This document shows, piece by piece, positions 10,501-22,500 of a DNA stretch of 33,931 nt (position 1 is the first letter of the stretch; each line of letters starts with the position of its first letter). Both the position numbers and the translations under genes were made by a program. The notes under the pieces were generated by a model, which was not told the origin of the DNA, ran no database searches, and was given only the letters and a program-made list of their open reading frames with translations. This DNA is from JAKJEP01 sp964580995 (lineage in GTDB: Bacteria; Planctomycetota; Phycisphaerae; Sedimentisphaerales; SM23-30): NCBI GenBank assembly GCA_964580995.1, contig CAZOMV010000062.1, forward strand, positions 1 through 33,931, read 5' to 3'.

Positions 10501-13500
10501 GAGCCGCCGGCCAGCAGACGGACATCACCGGCGGTCCGGATTTGGCTGATTGACAGGGAGCCTTCCGTTTGCAGAGAGACACCGGCGGCAGCCTGGGCCG
10601 TCACGCTGCCGGAAGCCTCCACGTTGATATCATCCCAAAGCCGGATCGTTACCGTTTCAACCACGTGTTTATTCTGCACCAGACGGCCGGCCGTTAGATG
10701 CACCGTACCGGACAGGTCGGTGGCGTAGTCGGCGACCACCTTCTGCCATAGATCGGTCCGGCTGAAATCCTGAACGGACAGATCCAGAGAACCGGCGGAT
10801 CCCAGGTAGCGATACAGCCCATATTCATCCGTACTGAACTGAACCAGCACAGTTTGACCGGTTTGCAGCGGTTCCCACTGCGACTGGCTTCGATCCGTTT
10901 CCGTCATGTAATCCGTAACCAGTTTCCGCCAGCGCGAACTATCGGAAAAATCTTCCTGCTGTAATTTGATGCCCGAGGCCGGCTGACCCTGATAAAGATA
11001 CAATTCATACCGGATACCTACCACATCCTCCGCGGTCGCGATTGATAGAATTTCTTTCTCTGCCTGCGCGAGGCCCTCAAAACCCTGTGCGAGGTTGAGG
11101 GAAACCGGTGCGGAAATATGTCCCGCCTGGCTGTTTTGTCCGCCCACGATCAGGGTAATATGATTGCCGGTAATATTGGCGTTCTCCTGAGTGGCGGAAT
11201 TCTGGCTCAGACCCAGAAATTCCGCATGGGGATACAAATAGCTGAACAGGCCGGGTGAAACGGGATATTCCAGAGAATCCAAAGTAAAGGTGCCGTTCTC
11301 GACCAACTCCTGAATCCGCGGGTCCAGATCCTCGATATTCAACTGGGCCGCCGGCGAGAAATCTTCATAGAAGGCGTCCAGAATCGAACCGGTACCCGTT
11401 TCCAGATGCACATTGCCGTGGGCCGAGGCAATGGAAACCGTGCCATTCGCCCAGGCTTCCGGCTGGATGAGCTGCAAATCGCCCTGCGTTTCCCGCAGGA
11501 CGATATCCCCGTCCGCCCGGGCTGCCACCCCGCCAAAGCCGTGAATATTACTATCGATTCTCAGCGGCTGGCCGGTACTCCCGACGGAACCGGACCGGGC
11601 ATACAGTTCGATCCGTTCGGCCTGGATGAGCGAATTTACATCCGCAGCCGCAATGCCGTTGGGGGCCTGCAGGAACACATTGCCGTCCCGGCTGGTAATA
11701 CTGCCAACCACCAGGCGGCTGGATTGATTGTCGATGGAAACCGCCGAAACCTGGATATCGGTCCCCGCCGTCACATTCAGGGTCCCCTTATCCCCTTCCA
11801 CACTCACCCGCACCGATGTGCCGGCCTCGATCGACGGGGTCACGCCGAAAATCGCGGCGGAATCCGCACAGGTAACGGAACCTTCCAGGGAAGTCAGGGT
11901 AATCGTTCCCCACTCCGGCGACGTGATGTTCCCCTGCATATACAGATCCTGTTTGGAGGTAATGGAAATCGAAGGACTCGCCGGCCCCTGAATAAAGGAA
12001 ATCATTACCGGGTAGTCCGCCTTGAGGGTGTGGGTATAATAGTCCTTCAGGCCCTGAATCTGTGTGATCTGCGTATGATACGTTTTCTTCCGCAGCCAGC
12101 CGCCGCCGGTGGTCCATTTATCCACCTCCGTGGAGGAATTTTCGTAGGTGCTGAAAAAGTGTCCCAAAGAGGAATTCTGCACGAAGGTATTGGGATCGAT
12201 CGTGGTGGCTTCCCAGAGAGGATTGCCCGCATAGTTCTGATCGGGCAGAGCCAATTCATCATTGTCGCCCCGGTAGATATATACTTTCCCGTCGCCGCCG
12301 ACACCGTCCTGGTTGCCGACATTTTTGACCAGGGTGACATTCTTAATCACATCCACGTCGATGTCGCTGCGCTGCTCATAGGAAATGGTGTAGTCCTGCC
12401 CGGCCAGATAATCCGGCGCCAGCGGGTCGCCCTGATGCAGAAGTACTTCGGATTCCAGCAGCGGCACTTCATCGGTGTACTCGATGGTTTGCCATTTGAA
12501 GCTGCTGTCCCTGACGAGCAGGTCGGCAAAGGCATTGTCGCCGAACAGGTTGAAGGTTTTCTTTTCGTACTTGGTGACCGTGGTTTTGGTACTCTCCTGC
12601 CCTTCCGTCCATAGATAGGTAAGGCCCGTTTCCAGCCGATACAGGATCGTTTCATCCAGGTCATACGGGTGCGTGGACTGCTCCGCATAGACAATACTGG
12701 CAATATACCCATTGTTATCGGTGGGATCGGCCTGGCTGAGGGTTCCCTGATAAACGGTCTCCCGGACCTGTTCCCCATCCATTTCATAAACCGTTTTGGT
12801 CAGCAGGGCCGTATCGATAATGGTGATGATGCCAATCCGGTTGGTGGTGGTGTCAATCCGGTTGAGAATCAAATCATACTGGCTGTTATTTTCTATCTCC
12901 ACACTGGTATAACCGTTGGCCACCTTGAGACAGCCGTTGCCGGTGCTGAGAATCTGGCCGGCCAGGGTAATCATGCCGCCCTGGGGGACAATCTCCCGCA
13001 CGACAATCGCCTGCTTCTGGGCGTCAAAATAGCCGCTGACAGGCACGCCATCAGCACCAAAATGGATCCCCTCCATCGGTGAGCCATCCTGGTCCTGCAG
13101 ACTGGCGGTAGTGGCAGCCGCGGTAAAACTTTCATCAATAATCAGCGTGATGGTATCCACGCCGCTTTGAATCAGGCCATCGATGTTCAGATACCGCGCG
13201 GTGATCCCGATCCGTCCCTGGGCGAGAATGGAGGACACATCGGTGTCGATCGCATCGGTCAATCCAATCCCATCGGCATCGGCCGCCAGATAATTCTCAT
13301 ATTGGGCAGGATTCTGCTGTGCCAGAATGCTCTGGGCAATCGCCTGGCTGCGCAGAGCGTCATAATCAATATCATACTGTCGGGGATCCTGATTGGTGTG
13401 GAACCAGTCATCGGTGTTCAGGGTAAAGTCACGGGAGGCGTGAATGTTGACATCGCCGGCCCGGATTTCGCCGGAAACGGTAATGCTGCCGACATCGTTG

Positions 13501-16500
13501 ATAATCGTTACATTGCCGTCTTCGTTGATCACCCGACCGTTGATATAGAGGTCCTGATCGAAGGGGGGCAGTTCCAGCTCGCCCAGATCGGGGAAGGGCA
13601 GATCGTTGTTCTGAATGATGCGGATGGTCTTCGCGCCGGCGGTATCCATCACATTGGTAAATGGCTCATTGTTGAAATAGACATTGCCGGGCGTCAAAAC
13701 AATATACTCACCCTCGTCCACAATCACCCGCCGGTTGTCCCGCACCACCGCATCGTGGACAGACAGGGTGAAGGGGGTCTGGTTGAGCACGTCGATCCCG
13801 GCCCCGGCCCGGGCGATCAGTTGCTGCTGATTCAACAAGGCCGTAATCGTCGTGGGGGTATTCGCGGCAGCCAGGATCGAATCCGTTTCAATAAAAATCG
13901 AGCCGGGGGCCGCATAGATATCCGGAAGCTCCAGCAGCAGCATATCGAGATCTTTGGTAACCAGAGTGGCCGTCTGTGTGGGATCATCCGGATTGGCCAG
14001 AGTTTCCAACAGGCCAAGTTCAGCCAGCGTTTCATCCAAAATCGCCAGTTGCATTTGATAACGGGCCACCGCTTCGGTGTTGCTGGAATGGCTGGCGATC
14101 CAACTCACCAGTGTCTGCCGCTGTTGAAACAACAGATTACCCAGGTTCACATAGGTCAGCGTCGGGGCATCCAGAGAGAGGGGTTTAACGACGTAAAACT
14201 TATCCTTCAGATTATCCTGCAGGAAATCGGTTACATCGCTCTGGTAAAGGGGGATTTCATCCCACTTGCTAGAATCGCTGTAGTCAGCCGAACTCAGGTC
14301 TATGACGATGGCGGCATTACCGATGTACTGGTACCAGAGTTCATCGCTGAACCGGACGATCTGGTCGCTCTGCAATGTGACCGTTCCGGCGGGAGGGGTG
14401 TCGAGGTCATAGTCGGGAACGATCTGGACCCATAAATCGGGGTCGGTGAAATCCTCCTGCGCCAGAATAATACTAACCGTCTGGTCCGTTTCCGGAAGAA
14501 ACCGGTAGTAATGGCCCGGCTGGCCGCCGCTGGCATGGCCGGGTACTACCTGGATAACCGTTCCGGTGGAAACACCAAAGGCAATGTCCTCCAGATTAAT
14601 TTCCGCGTATTCATAGCGGATGTCCAGCGGCAAATCGTATGACTCTTTTTCCGCCGCGGTCAATTCCCGCACCAGGGGATTATCGGATTGCAGCCGGGCC
14701 AGGATGTCATCGTCGCCGGCTCCCAGCGGTTTGATTTGCACGACCGACTGATTGTTGATGCCGGCTTCCATTACCACCTGATTTCCTATGGTAACGGAAT
14801 TCAGGCTCTGGACCAAACCGCCGTCCGGCACATCCACGCCATAAGGAATTAGGGACAGTGATAAGACCAGTCCTTCCGTTTCGGCCCGGTCCGCGCCGCC
14901 CAGCCCTTCCTCCGCGACCAGCGTAACATCTTCCAGGGCATACAGACCGGAGGCGCCGGTGATCGCAATGCGGTTGGTTTCGTAGATTTCCGAGGTGGGG
15001 ACCGGCACGCTGATATTGGGCAGCAGGGACATCGCGGTGATCTCGGTGGCGGCATAGCCATCCAGCAGATTCGGGACGGCGAAACTGTTCCGGCCCGCGC
15101 AGAGATAGATGTCACTGCCCTTGATGGTCGAGTCATGGACATCGATGGTATTGGCCGCATGGGTAATCCCGGTGGCTTCCGCGCCGGCCCCGCCCGTCAG
15201 GGCGGTCACCACCAGCAGGTTTGCGCTGGGACGCAGGGCAATATCGCTTCGGGCCGTCAGATATACATCTCCCGACTTGTTTTCGAGAACCGCGCCGTTC
15301 AGTTGGATCCCCGCCACGGAATTGGATTCCAGCTTCGAGATACCCACGGAAACGCCAAAGCCGGAGACGCTTTCAATCCGGACGCTGTCCACGGCCGTAA
15401 TTTTATTGAGCGTTTCAATTTTGAAGACGCCGGGATTTTGGCTATCCCCCTCGGCCACCAGATGAGCGCCAGCGGCAATTGTAACCACCGCTTCAAACGG
15501 CGTTTCCGGCAGGCCGATGTTCGTTTCGCTTTTTAAAACCGTCACATTGCCCAGACTGGCCGAGCCGCTGCGCAAATTCGTCCCATCGGCATATTGATCC
15601 TTGGTGAGCTGATTGATGGCGTTGATCAAAATCGTATCGGCCGTGACCTCGACCCCGGCGCCGATCTCCACATTGGCCTTGCTGACGATGGTGTTATCGA
15701 CACCGGCCCCGCTACCGGCGGCCGCCGCAATGGCGTAGCTGTCCGCGGAGGCGTCGATGGCCTGATTGTGATTCGAGGTCATCGTCAGGGCGTTTACGGT
15801 AATCACCGCATCCGCGCCGATCCGGGCCAGGGTCGCGTAATCGCTGTACACATTCGACTGGGCACCGGCGGCGGCAATGGCCCCCCCACCGCCGGCCAGA
15901 CTCTCAGCAAGGAGATTATCCGTACTGCCGGCAGTAATCCGCAAAGACCGCGCGGAAATGATAGATTCATCACCCACCGAGGCCACCACCTCATCGATTC
16001 CGGTTCCCCGGCCCATACTCACATCGGCCACCATCGCACCGACCGCGATGGCCCCGAAGGCGCCTCCCAGCGAGGAGGAATTAGCCTGATTGTCGGCCGT
16101 TGCCTCGATGACAACATCACCCGAAGCATTCAATTCCGCATCTTTCACAAAAGCCTTAACCAATGTATTGATGATGGCGGCAGCTTCGTTGCCCTGTACA
16201 CCGACCGCCGAGGCGGAAATGCCAGCCGAGATGGTCTTGGCGATGTTGGCGGTCGAATCCGCGGAAATCCGGATGTTATCGGCGTAAACAGAGGCATCTT
16301 CCACCCAGGCCTGGATGGTGCTGCCGATCTGATTTTCCACCAGGGCAACTCCCAGCGCCGCCCCCAGGCTCACACTGACCGAAACCGAGGTCACATCCGC
16401 GGCCAGATAGGCATTCTCACCGACTGCGATTTCGACATCTCCATCGGCGGTCAGGGTCGTCAGGCCGTCCACATAGGCTGAGATAATATTGTTGATGCTG

Positions 16501-19500
16501 TTGTTCACGTCGATTCCGCCGCCGCTCAGGCCAACGGCTCCTCCCGAAACCGATGCCGTAACCGCCATTACCTCGGTCATGTATGCCTTTTCCGCATCCG
16601 CCGTTATGGAGATCGTACTGCCGGCCTCCACCTCTTTCGCCGTCGAACTGGTCACATAAGCCTGGATATCATTGCGGATCTGGTTATCGACCAGCGACAC
16701 CGCCACCGAAGCCGCCCCCAGGCTCACCGCCAGCGAAGCTCCTATGGCACTGGCTTTGGTAATCTCACTATTCGAAATCGCCCTCACATCCATGTTGCCT
16801 GCGGCCTGGCCGCTGCTGTCCTGCATAAACGCATGAACCTTCGAACTGATAATATTCGTCGCCTCCGCTCCGCTGCCAGCCGCTGCCCCGCCGACCCCGG
16901 CCGCAATCGCTACCGAACCGGCGAAGGAATCCGCCGCAATTGTTTCGGTTGATCTGGCCTCTATCCGGATATTACCATCGGAAATAAGCGCGGCGTTCTC
17001 GGCATAGGCTAAAACCTGGTTGAGATATCCGCTTCCGTCATCGTCCGCCGTTACACCGATGAGATTCTGTGCCAGCGAGACCCCGATCGCGCCCGCCGCC
17101 GCCACTGTCCCGCCGCTAATGGCCCCGGCGACGCCTCCGACCAGCGAATCGATGGCCGAGGTATTCGAGGCGTCCACGATAATATCGCCGCCCTCCAGTG
17201 TTTCCACCATACTGTCAGCGATATAGGCCTGAACCACGTTTGCGATCCGGTTGGTTCCGTCCGCTCCCGCCCCGCTCAGTGCTACCGACACATTCGCGGC
17301 AAACGCCACTGATAGCGAAGCCGCTATCGCGTTCACGTGGATCGTGGCATTTTCCGCCGCCGACAATGCCACATTACCGGTGCGGGCTGTAACTTGTTCG
17401 GTATCGATGATATAGGCTGCCACCTCATTGCCTATAATGTTCTCCGCCAGCGACACCCCGATCGAAAGGGAAACCGCCGTCTCTCCGGCCACCGAAGCGG
17501 CCAGCGATGCCCCCACCACATCCGCCGTGATCTCAGAACTATCATCCGCGGTTAATGCAATCTCATCAGCGGAAATCACACAAGTGCCATCACCGTCAAT
17601 ATAAGCCTTTACCGCGGTAGCAATTTTATTTTCCGCATCCGCACCGGCGCCGCTCAGTCCCACCCCCGTGGTTCCCGCCGCGGAAATGGCCACCGATCCG
17701 GCCAGGATAAAGGCGTCGATGGTCTCATCGGCGGAAGCGCTGAGGCTAAGGATCCCGGCCGCATCCACATCGGAATTCTCCAGGTATGCCTGCACCTTGG
17801 CTGGTACGCGGTTATCGTCCGAATCCCAGCCGATCTGATTGCTTGCCAGGGCCGCCCCGATGGAGGCCCCAACACCCGTGGTCCCGCCGCCGCCGGCCGC
17901 GACGGCTACCGCCGCTACCGTGGCCGTGATGGTCGAGGTATTGGCCGCCTCTAGTGTGACATCCCCGCTACTGACCAGGTCGCAGCCTTTCACATAGGCC
18001 AGGGTACTGGTCAGAATGATGTTGCCGGAATCCGCCCCGCCGCCGCTCAGGGCCAGCCCGGTGGAACTGCCGCCTCCTACCGATACGGAAGCCGCGGCCG
18101 AGAGCACGTCAATGATCGCACTGGATGTAGCCGTTAAAAATGTCTCACCTACCGTCAAATCCAGGGTGTTGTCCGGACTTGCCAGGGCAAAATTGTCGAT
18201 ATAGGCGGCCGCCGTGTCACTGATGATATTGCGGGAAACGGACACGCCAATCGCCAGGGCCGCGCCAGTCGATTGCCCGCTGGCGCCGACGGCCAATGCC
18301 CCTCCGATGGCGTCCGCGTAAATCGTGGGACTATCCGTCGCGGAAAGCGTCAGAATGCCGGTGGTGATGGTGATGGTGCTGACATTTTTGAGATAAGCCG
18401 CCACGGTATTGCTGATTTCATTCAGGGAGATCGACCCCGCGCCCGAACCGGCCAGACCGGAACCTGACCCGGAAGCGGCCACCGCCACCGCTCCGCCGAT
18501 GGACAGGGCATCGATGGTCGCCGTGGAAGAGGCAGTCAGGGCAATATTTCCATCGGCTATTATCGCCGTCTCGTCCCCATAGGCTGTGGTGCTGTTGAGA
18601 ATTTGATTGTCCGCCACGGAAACGCCAACCGCCAGGGCTCCGGCGGTCTTTTCCCCTTTGACACCCACCGCCAGCGCCGCCCCGCCGCCATCGGCTGTAA
18701 TGGTAGATTGATCCGTCGCGGCCAGACTAACGCCCCCACTCTCGGAACTAACCTCACTGCCGCTGCGCAGAGAAGCTTCGATGGTGTTTTCGATATAATT
18801 AAGGGATACCGATCCGGCCAGTCCCAGACTCATCCCGCCGGCCGCCCCAATCGCAATGCAGTTGATCCCGGCGGTGGAATCCGCCGAGAGCGACACCGCT
18901 CCATCAGTCGTTATGTTCGTATCATCGGCATAGGCATATGTTTCGTTGCCGATCTCATTATAGGCCACCGCGGCCCCGATCCCCGCACTCTTGCCCCCAG
19001 CAATCGCCCCGGCAATCGAGTAAATATGCGAGTCATCCAGGGCCTGTACCAGCAGGGAACCAATCGCAGCCGAGGTATCCGTGGGGACCTGGCTATTGGA
19101 AAGGGAGGCCTCCGTCGTATTGTCAATCTCATTGACGGCCACCGTGCCCGCCGCCCCGATATTGTTGGTCGAAATGCCGGCCGCGCCGGCTATCGACTGG
19201 ATGTCGTTGTCATTGGTCGCCGAAAGCGTCAGCCCGCCGCTGCACCACATCTCGGAATCAACCACAGTCGCCAGGGTATTGTTGGCGATGTCATTCAGGG
19301 AAACCGCCGCCCCGATCCCCGCCTTGCCGCCGAACGCCACCGCCCCGGCTATCACGAATATCTCCGAATCATCAAGGGAAGTCATATTCACATTGCCGCT
19401 GATCGTGGCCCCCACCCCATCCAGCGAGGTTTTCGTGGTATGGCTGACTTCATTAATGGAAACGGAACCGGCCACGGCCATCCCGCCTTTTTTCGGGGCG

Positions 19501-22500
19501 CCGCTGCCGCCGGCGGAGAAAGAGTACAACTGGCCGCTGCGATGGGCATACAGATTCAGGCTGTCGGCCTCCAGCGTCGCCCCGCAGATATACGCCGCCG
19601 TCTCCCCCGTCAGCGTCGTCTGGCTATAGGAACCGGCGATCCCCAGACTTTTCTCCTTCGTGGAAACCAGCACCGCCCCGGCGACGGCCAGCATATCGGT
19701 CTGACTCTCGGCCGAGACGGAAATCGCATCCCCCTCGAAGGTCCCGTCATCATTGATGAAAGCACGGGTATAGTCCGTAACATCCTGAATCGAAACATCG
19801 CCGGAAATCCCCAGCCCGAACTTGCCCTGTTTGCCCTTGTCGTTGGCCTCGGCTTTTCGCTTTTCGGCCGCCTCGTCAGCCTTTTTCGTGACCTCCGTCG
19901 TATCCTTTTCCTTTTCCTTGGTAGGCTCCTTGCCGCCCTCGGCCAGCTTTCCGGCCGCGATCACAAAAGAACCGATCTTGCCGCCGGTATTCGAGGTAAC
20001 GCTGATATTACCCGCCGCAATAATAGAGGTTCCGTCGGTACCCGGCTCATCCGTCAGGCTGCCGATCACCGCGGTGGTCGTATGGGTAATCTGGTTGATG
20101 CCGACCGAAACCCCGACGCCAAGATTTTCCCCCTTCATCACGCTGCCCACCAGGCTGCCCAGAAAGGAGGTTTCGGTCGCCGACACCGTAACCGACCCGC
20201 CGGTAATTTGGGCACCGCTTTCGATCTGGGCGATGGTGGTGATGGTATGTTCGATATAGGACACGGTCCCGTTGAATGAATACGCCCCGCTGGAGCCGGA
20301 CTGGCTCAGGGCAATCGCGGTAAGGTTACTCTCGGCGTTGACCAGCAGGCTGCCCGTCTCCCCCGTATGGACCGCCGCCCCGTCCTCGATCCGGGCCGTC
20401 GTGCTGCCTTCGATATCCCGCCAGAGCACCGAGCCGCCCAGTCCGATCGAGCCGCCCTGCGCCCCCATCAGGTCCAGCCACTTGCCCAGACTGTCTTTTT
20501 TCTCCTTCAATTCCTTCAGGGTGGAGGCCTGCAGGTTGATATCGAATACCCCCGCCATATCCACCAACTGCATTTCGGTACCCGCCTCCACGGAAACCGA
20601 CTGCTCCTCGGAGGTATAATCCCCGCCGGTGTCATTCTGGTTGATAAGTGCGCCCGAGTGCACAATCGCCTCGACCGTATTGGTGTAACTCATGTAATCC
20701 CACGAAAAGGCAAAACCAACCTTGCCGGGACTGCCGTCCTCATCGGCCGGCAGGGCATTGCCCACCGAGCGTGCCCAGGAATTGAACAGTTTGCTCTGAA
20801 TCCCCAGCCGCTGATCTAGCAGGGTGGCAATCGCCTCCGGACTGGTAAAATCCTCCGCCGTATATAATTCCTTCGGTTCGGTCAGAAACGGATACAAAAT
20901 ATTTGCGCTGATATCCATATCCCGGCGGGCATTGAGTTGTGCCCCCCCGGCGATCTCGGCCGTCACATGGTTCGTGTAATCACCGACTATGACCGCGGCA
21001 CTGAGGGCGCTATCGGCGGTGCCCCCGCTTTCATCCGAGGACTGGCCGCTGATGACACTCTCCGCCGCCGTCTGGACGCGGTCGGTAATCCGCGCTTCCA
21101 CCACGATATCCATTTTCGATTTCAATTCCGCCGCACTGCCGAGGCTGGCAACGACCACGTTATCCACGTTCGCATAGGCCACCGTCCCCGCCAGCGACAA
21201 GCTCGACAAAAAGCTGCCCGGCTCAAAATAATTGTTTTTCCCCGCCTGATCCCGCAGCTTTCCCATCGTGCCCTGGACCAGGGACGGGAGTTTCGTTGCC
21301 ACCTCGCCCTTGGTCAGGGCATCCTTAATCAGCGGATCCCCCTTGAGGCCCGAACCGGCGCTGGTAACTTCGCTGCTTTCCAGTTCCGCCCGCACCCCAA
21401 TTCCCTCCACATCCTCCTCGTCATCCGGCGTGGCTCGCCCTTCCGCCGTCACGATTCCCTGGATATCCGCCTTGATATCCGCATCCGAAAATCCCAGCCC
21501 CACCCCTATACCGGCAAAGCCATTGTCATACACACCCGCCTCCGCACTGGCATTATTCGTACTGGTTCCGGTCGCATTCAGAGCAACATTTCCCCCGGAT
21601 TGAATCTCCGCTCCCGCTGAAAGGGTCACATGAGAGGTGGTGGTCGAATCCGCCACCGCAATCGAAATTGCGACCCCGTCCCGATTCGTGGGATGCGTCC
21701 CCAAATTCTGCGACGTTCGCGCCGTGGCACTGGCCGTAGCTTCCGCATCGGCAGCGATGCGGACATCTCCCGCCGCCGCAATCAGCACCCCCGAATGAAT
21801 CAGGGTTTCCGCGGTTGCCTCCGCCATGCTGAAGGCCACGCTGAAAACGTTCAGTACCGGCACCCCGCTCAGGGGATCCAGCCCCCCCGATATCGCCTTG
21901 ACCGTCCCGTCCGCCGTCGCGCTGGCATCCACTGTCACCTGCCCGCTGCTGACAATCTGACAATCCGCACCGATCTCCACCCGCGCATTGGCTTCTTTGA
22001 CCATCGCCGCCAGCGGCAAGGCAATATTATCCGTTAAAATCGTTGCCAACACATCAACGGTATAATTTTCCAGTATCGTCAGAAACTTGCTTTCCAGTTC
22101 CTCCGGCGCCGCGTCCCCAGCCTCCGCCGTAAGGGAAATACCGCCGCCCTGCAGAATCGCTCCCGCCCCCACCTGTATCGCCGCATCCCGCGAACCGTAG
22201 ATCAACTGAATAGCCGGCGTAACCGCCGTATTGCTGGCCGTCACAGTGATAGCGCCGGCGGACCAGACGCTTCCCTCCTCCACCTCCGCCCGCAGCTCCG
22301 CCCCGGCACCGATCGTGATCGACTTTCCCTCCAGAGTAATAGTACCCGCATCCCCGACGGCCTGGCCGCTGCCGTTCCTGTTTCGTGTGGAAATAACCAC
22401 CCCGTCGGACACGCTAACCGTCCCCGCCGTAATCGCAATATCCTGTCCCGGCAGGTTCATATCTTCCCCGATGACCACGTCGTTTTGATCCAATGCGTTA

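Noticed and set aside
11406..14435. Two plus-strand open frames of about 400 aa
   Set aside because: Both are antisense to the coherent middle region of the giant protein and have no family-like motifs.
18603..20279. 558-aa plus-strand open frame
   Set aside because: Antisense to the Ala/Gly-rich repeats; Arg/Gly/His-rich composition is the reverse-strand shadow of the coding frame.
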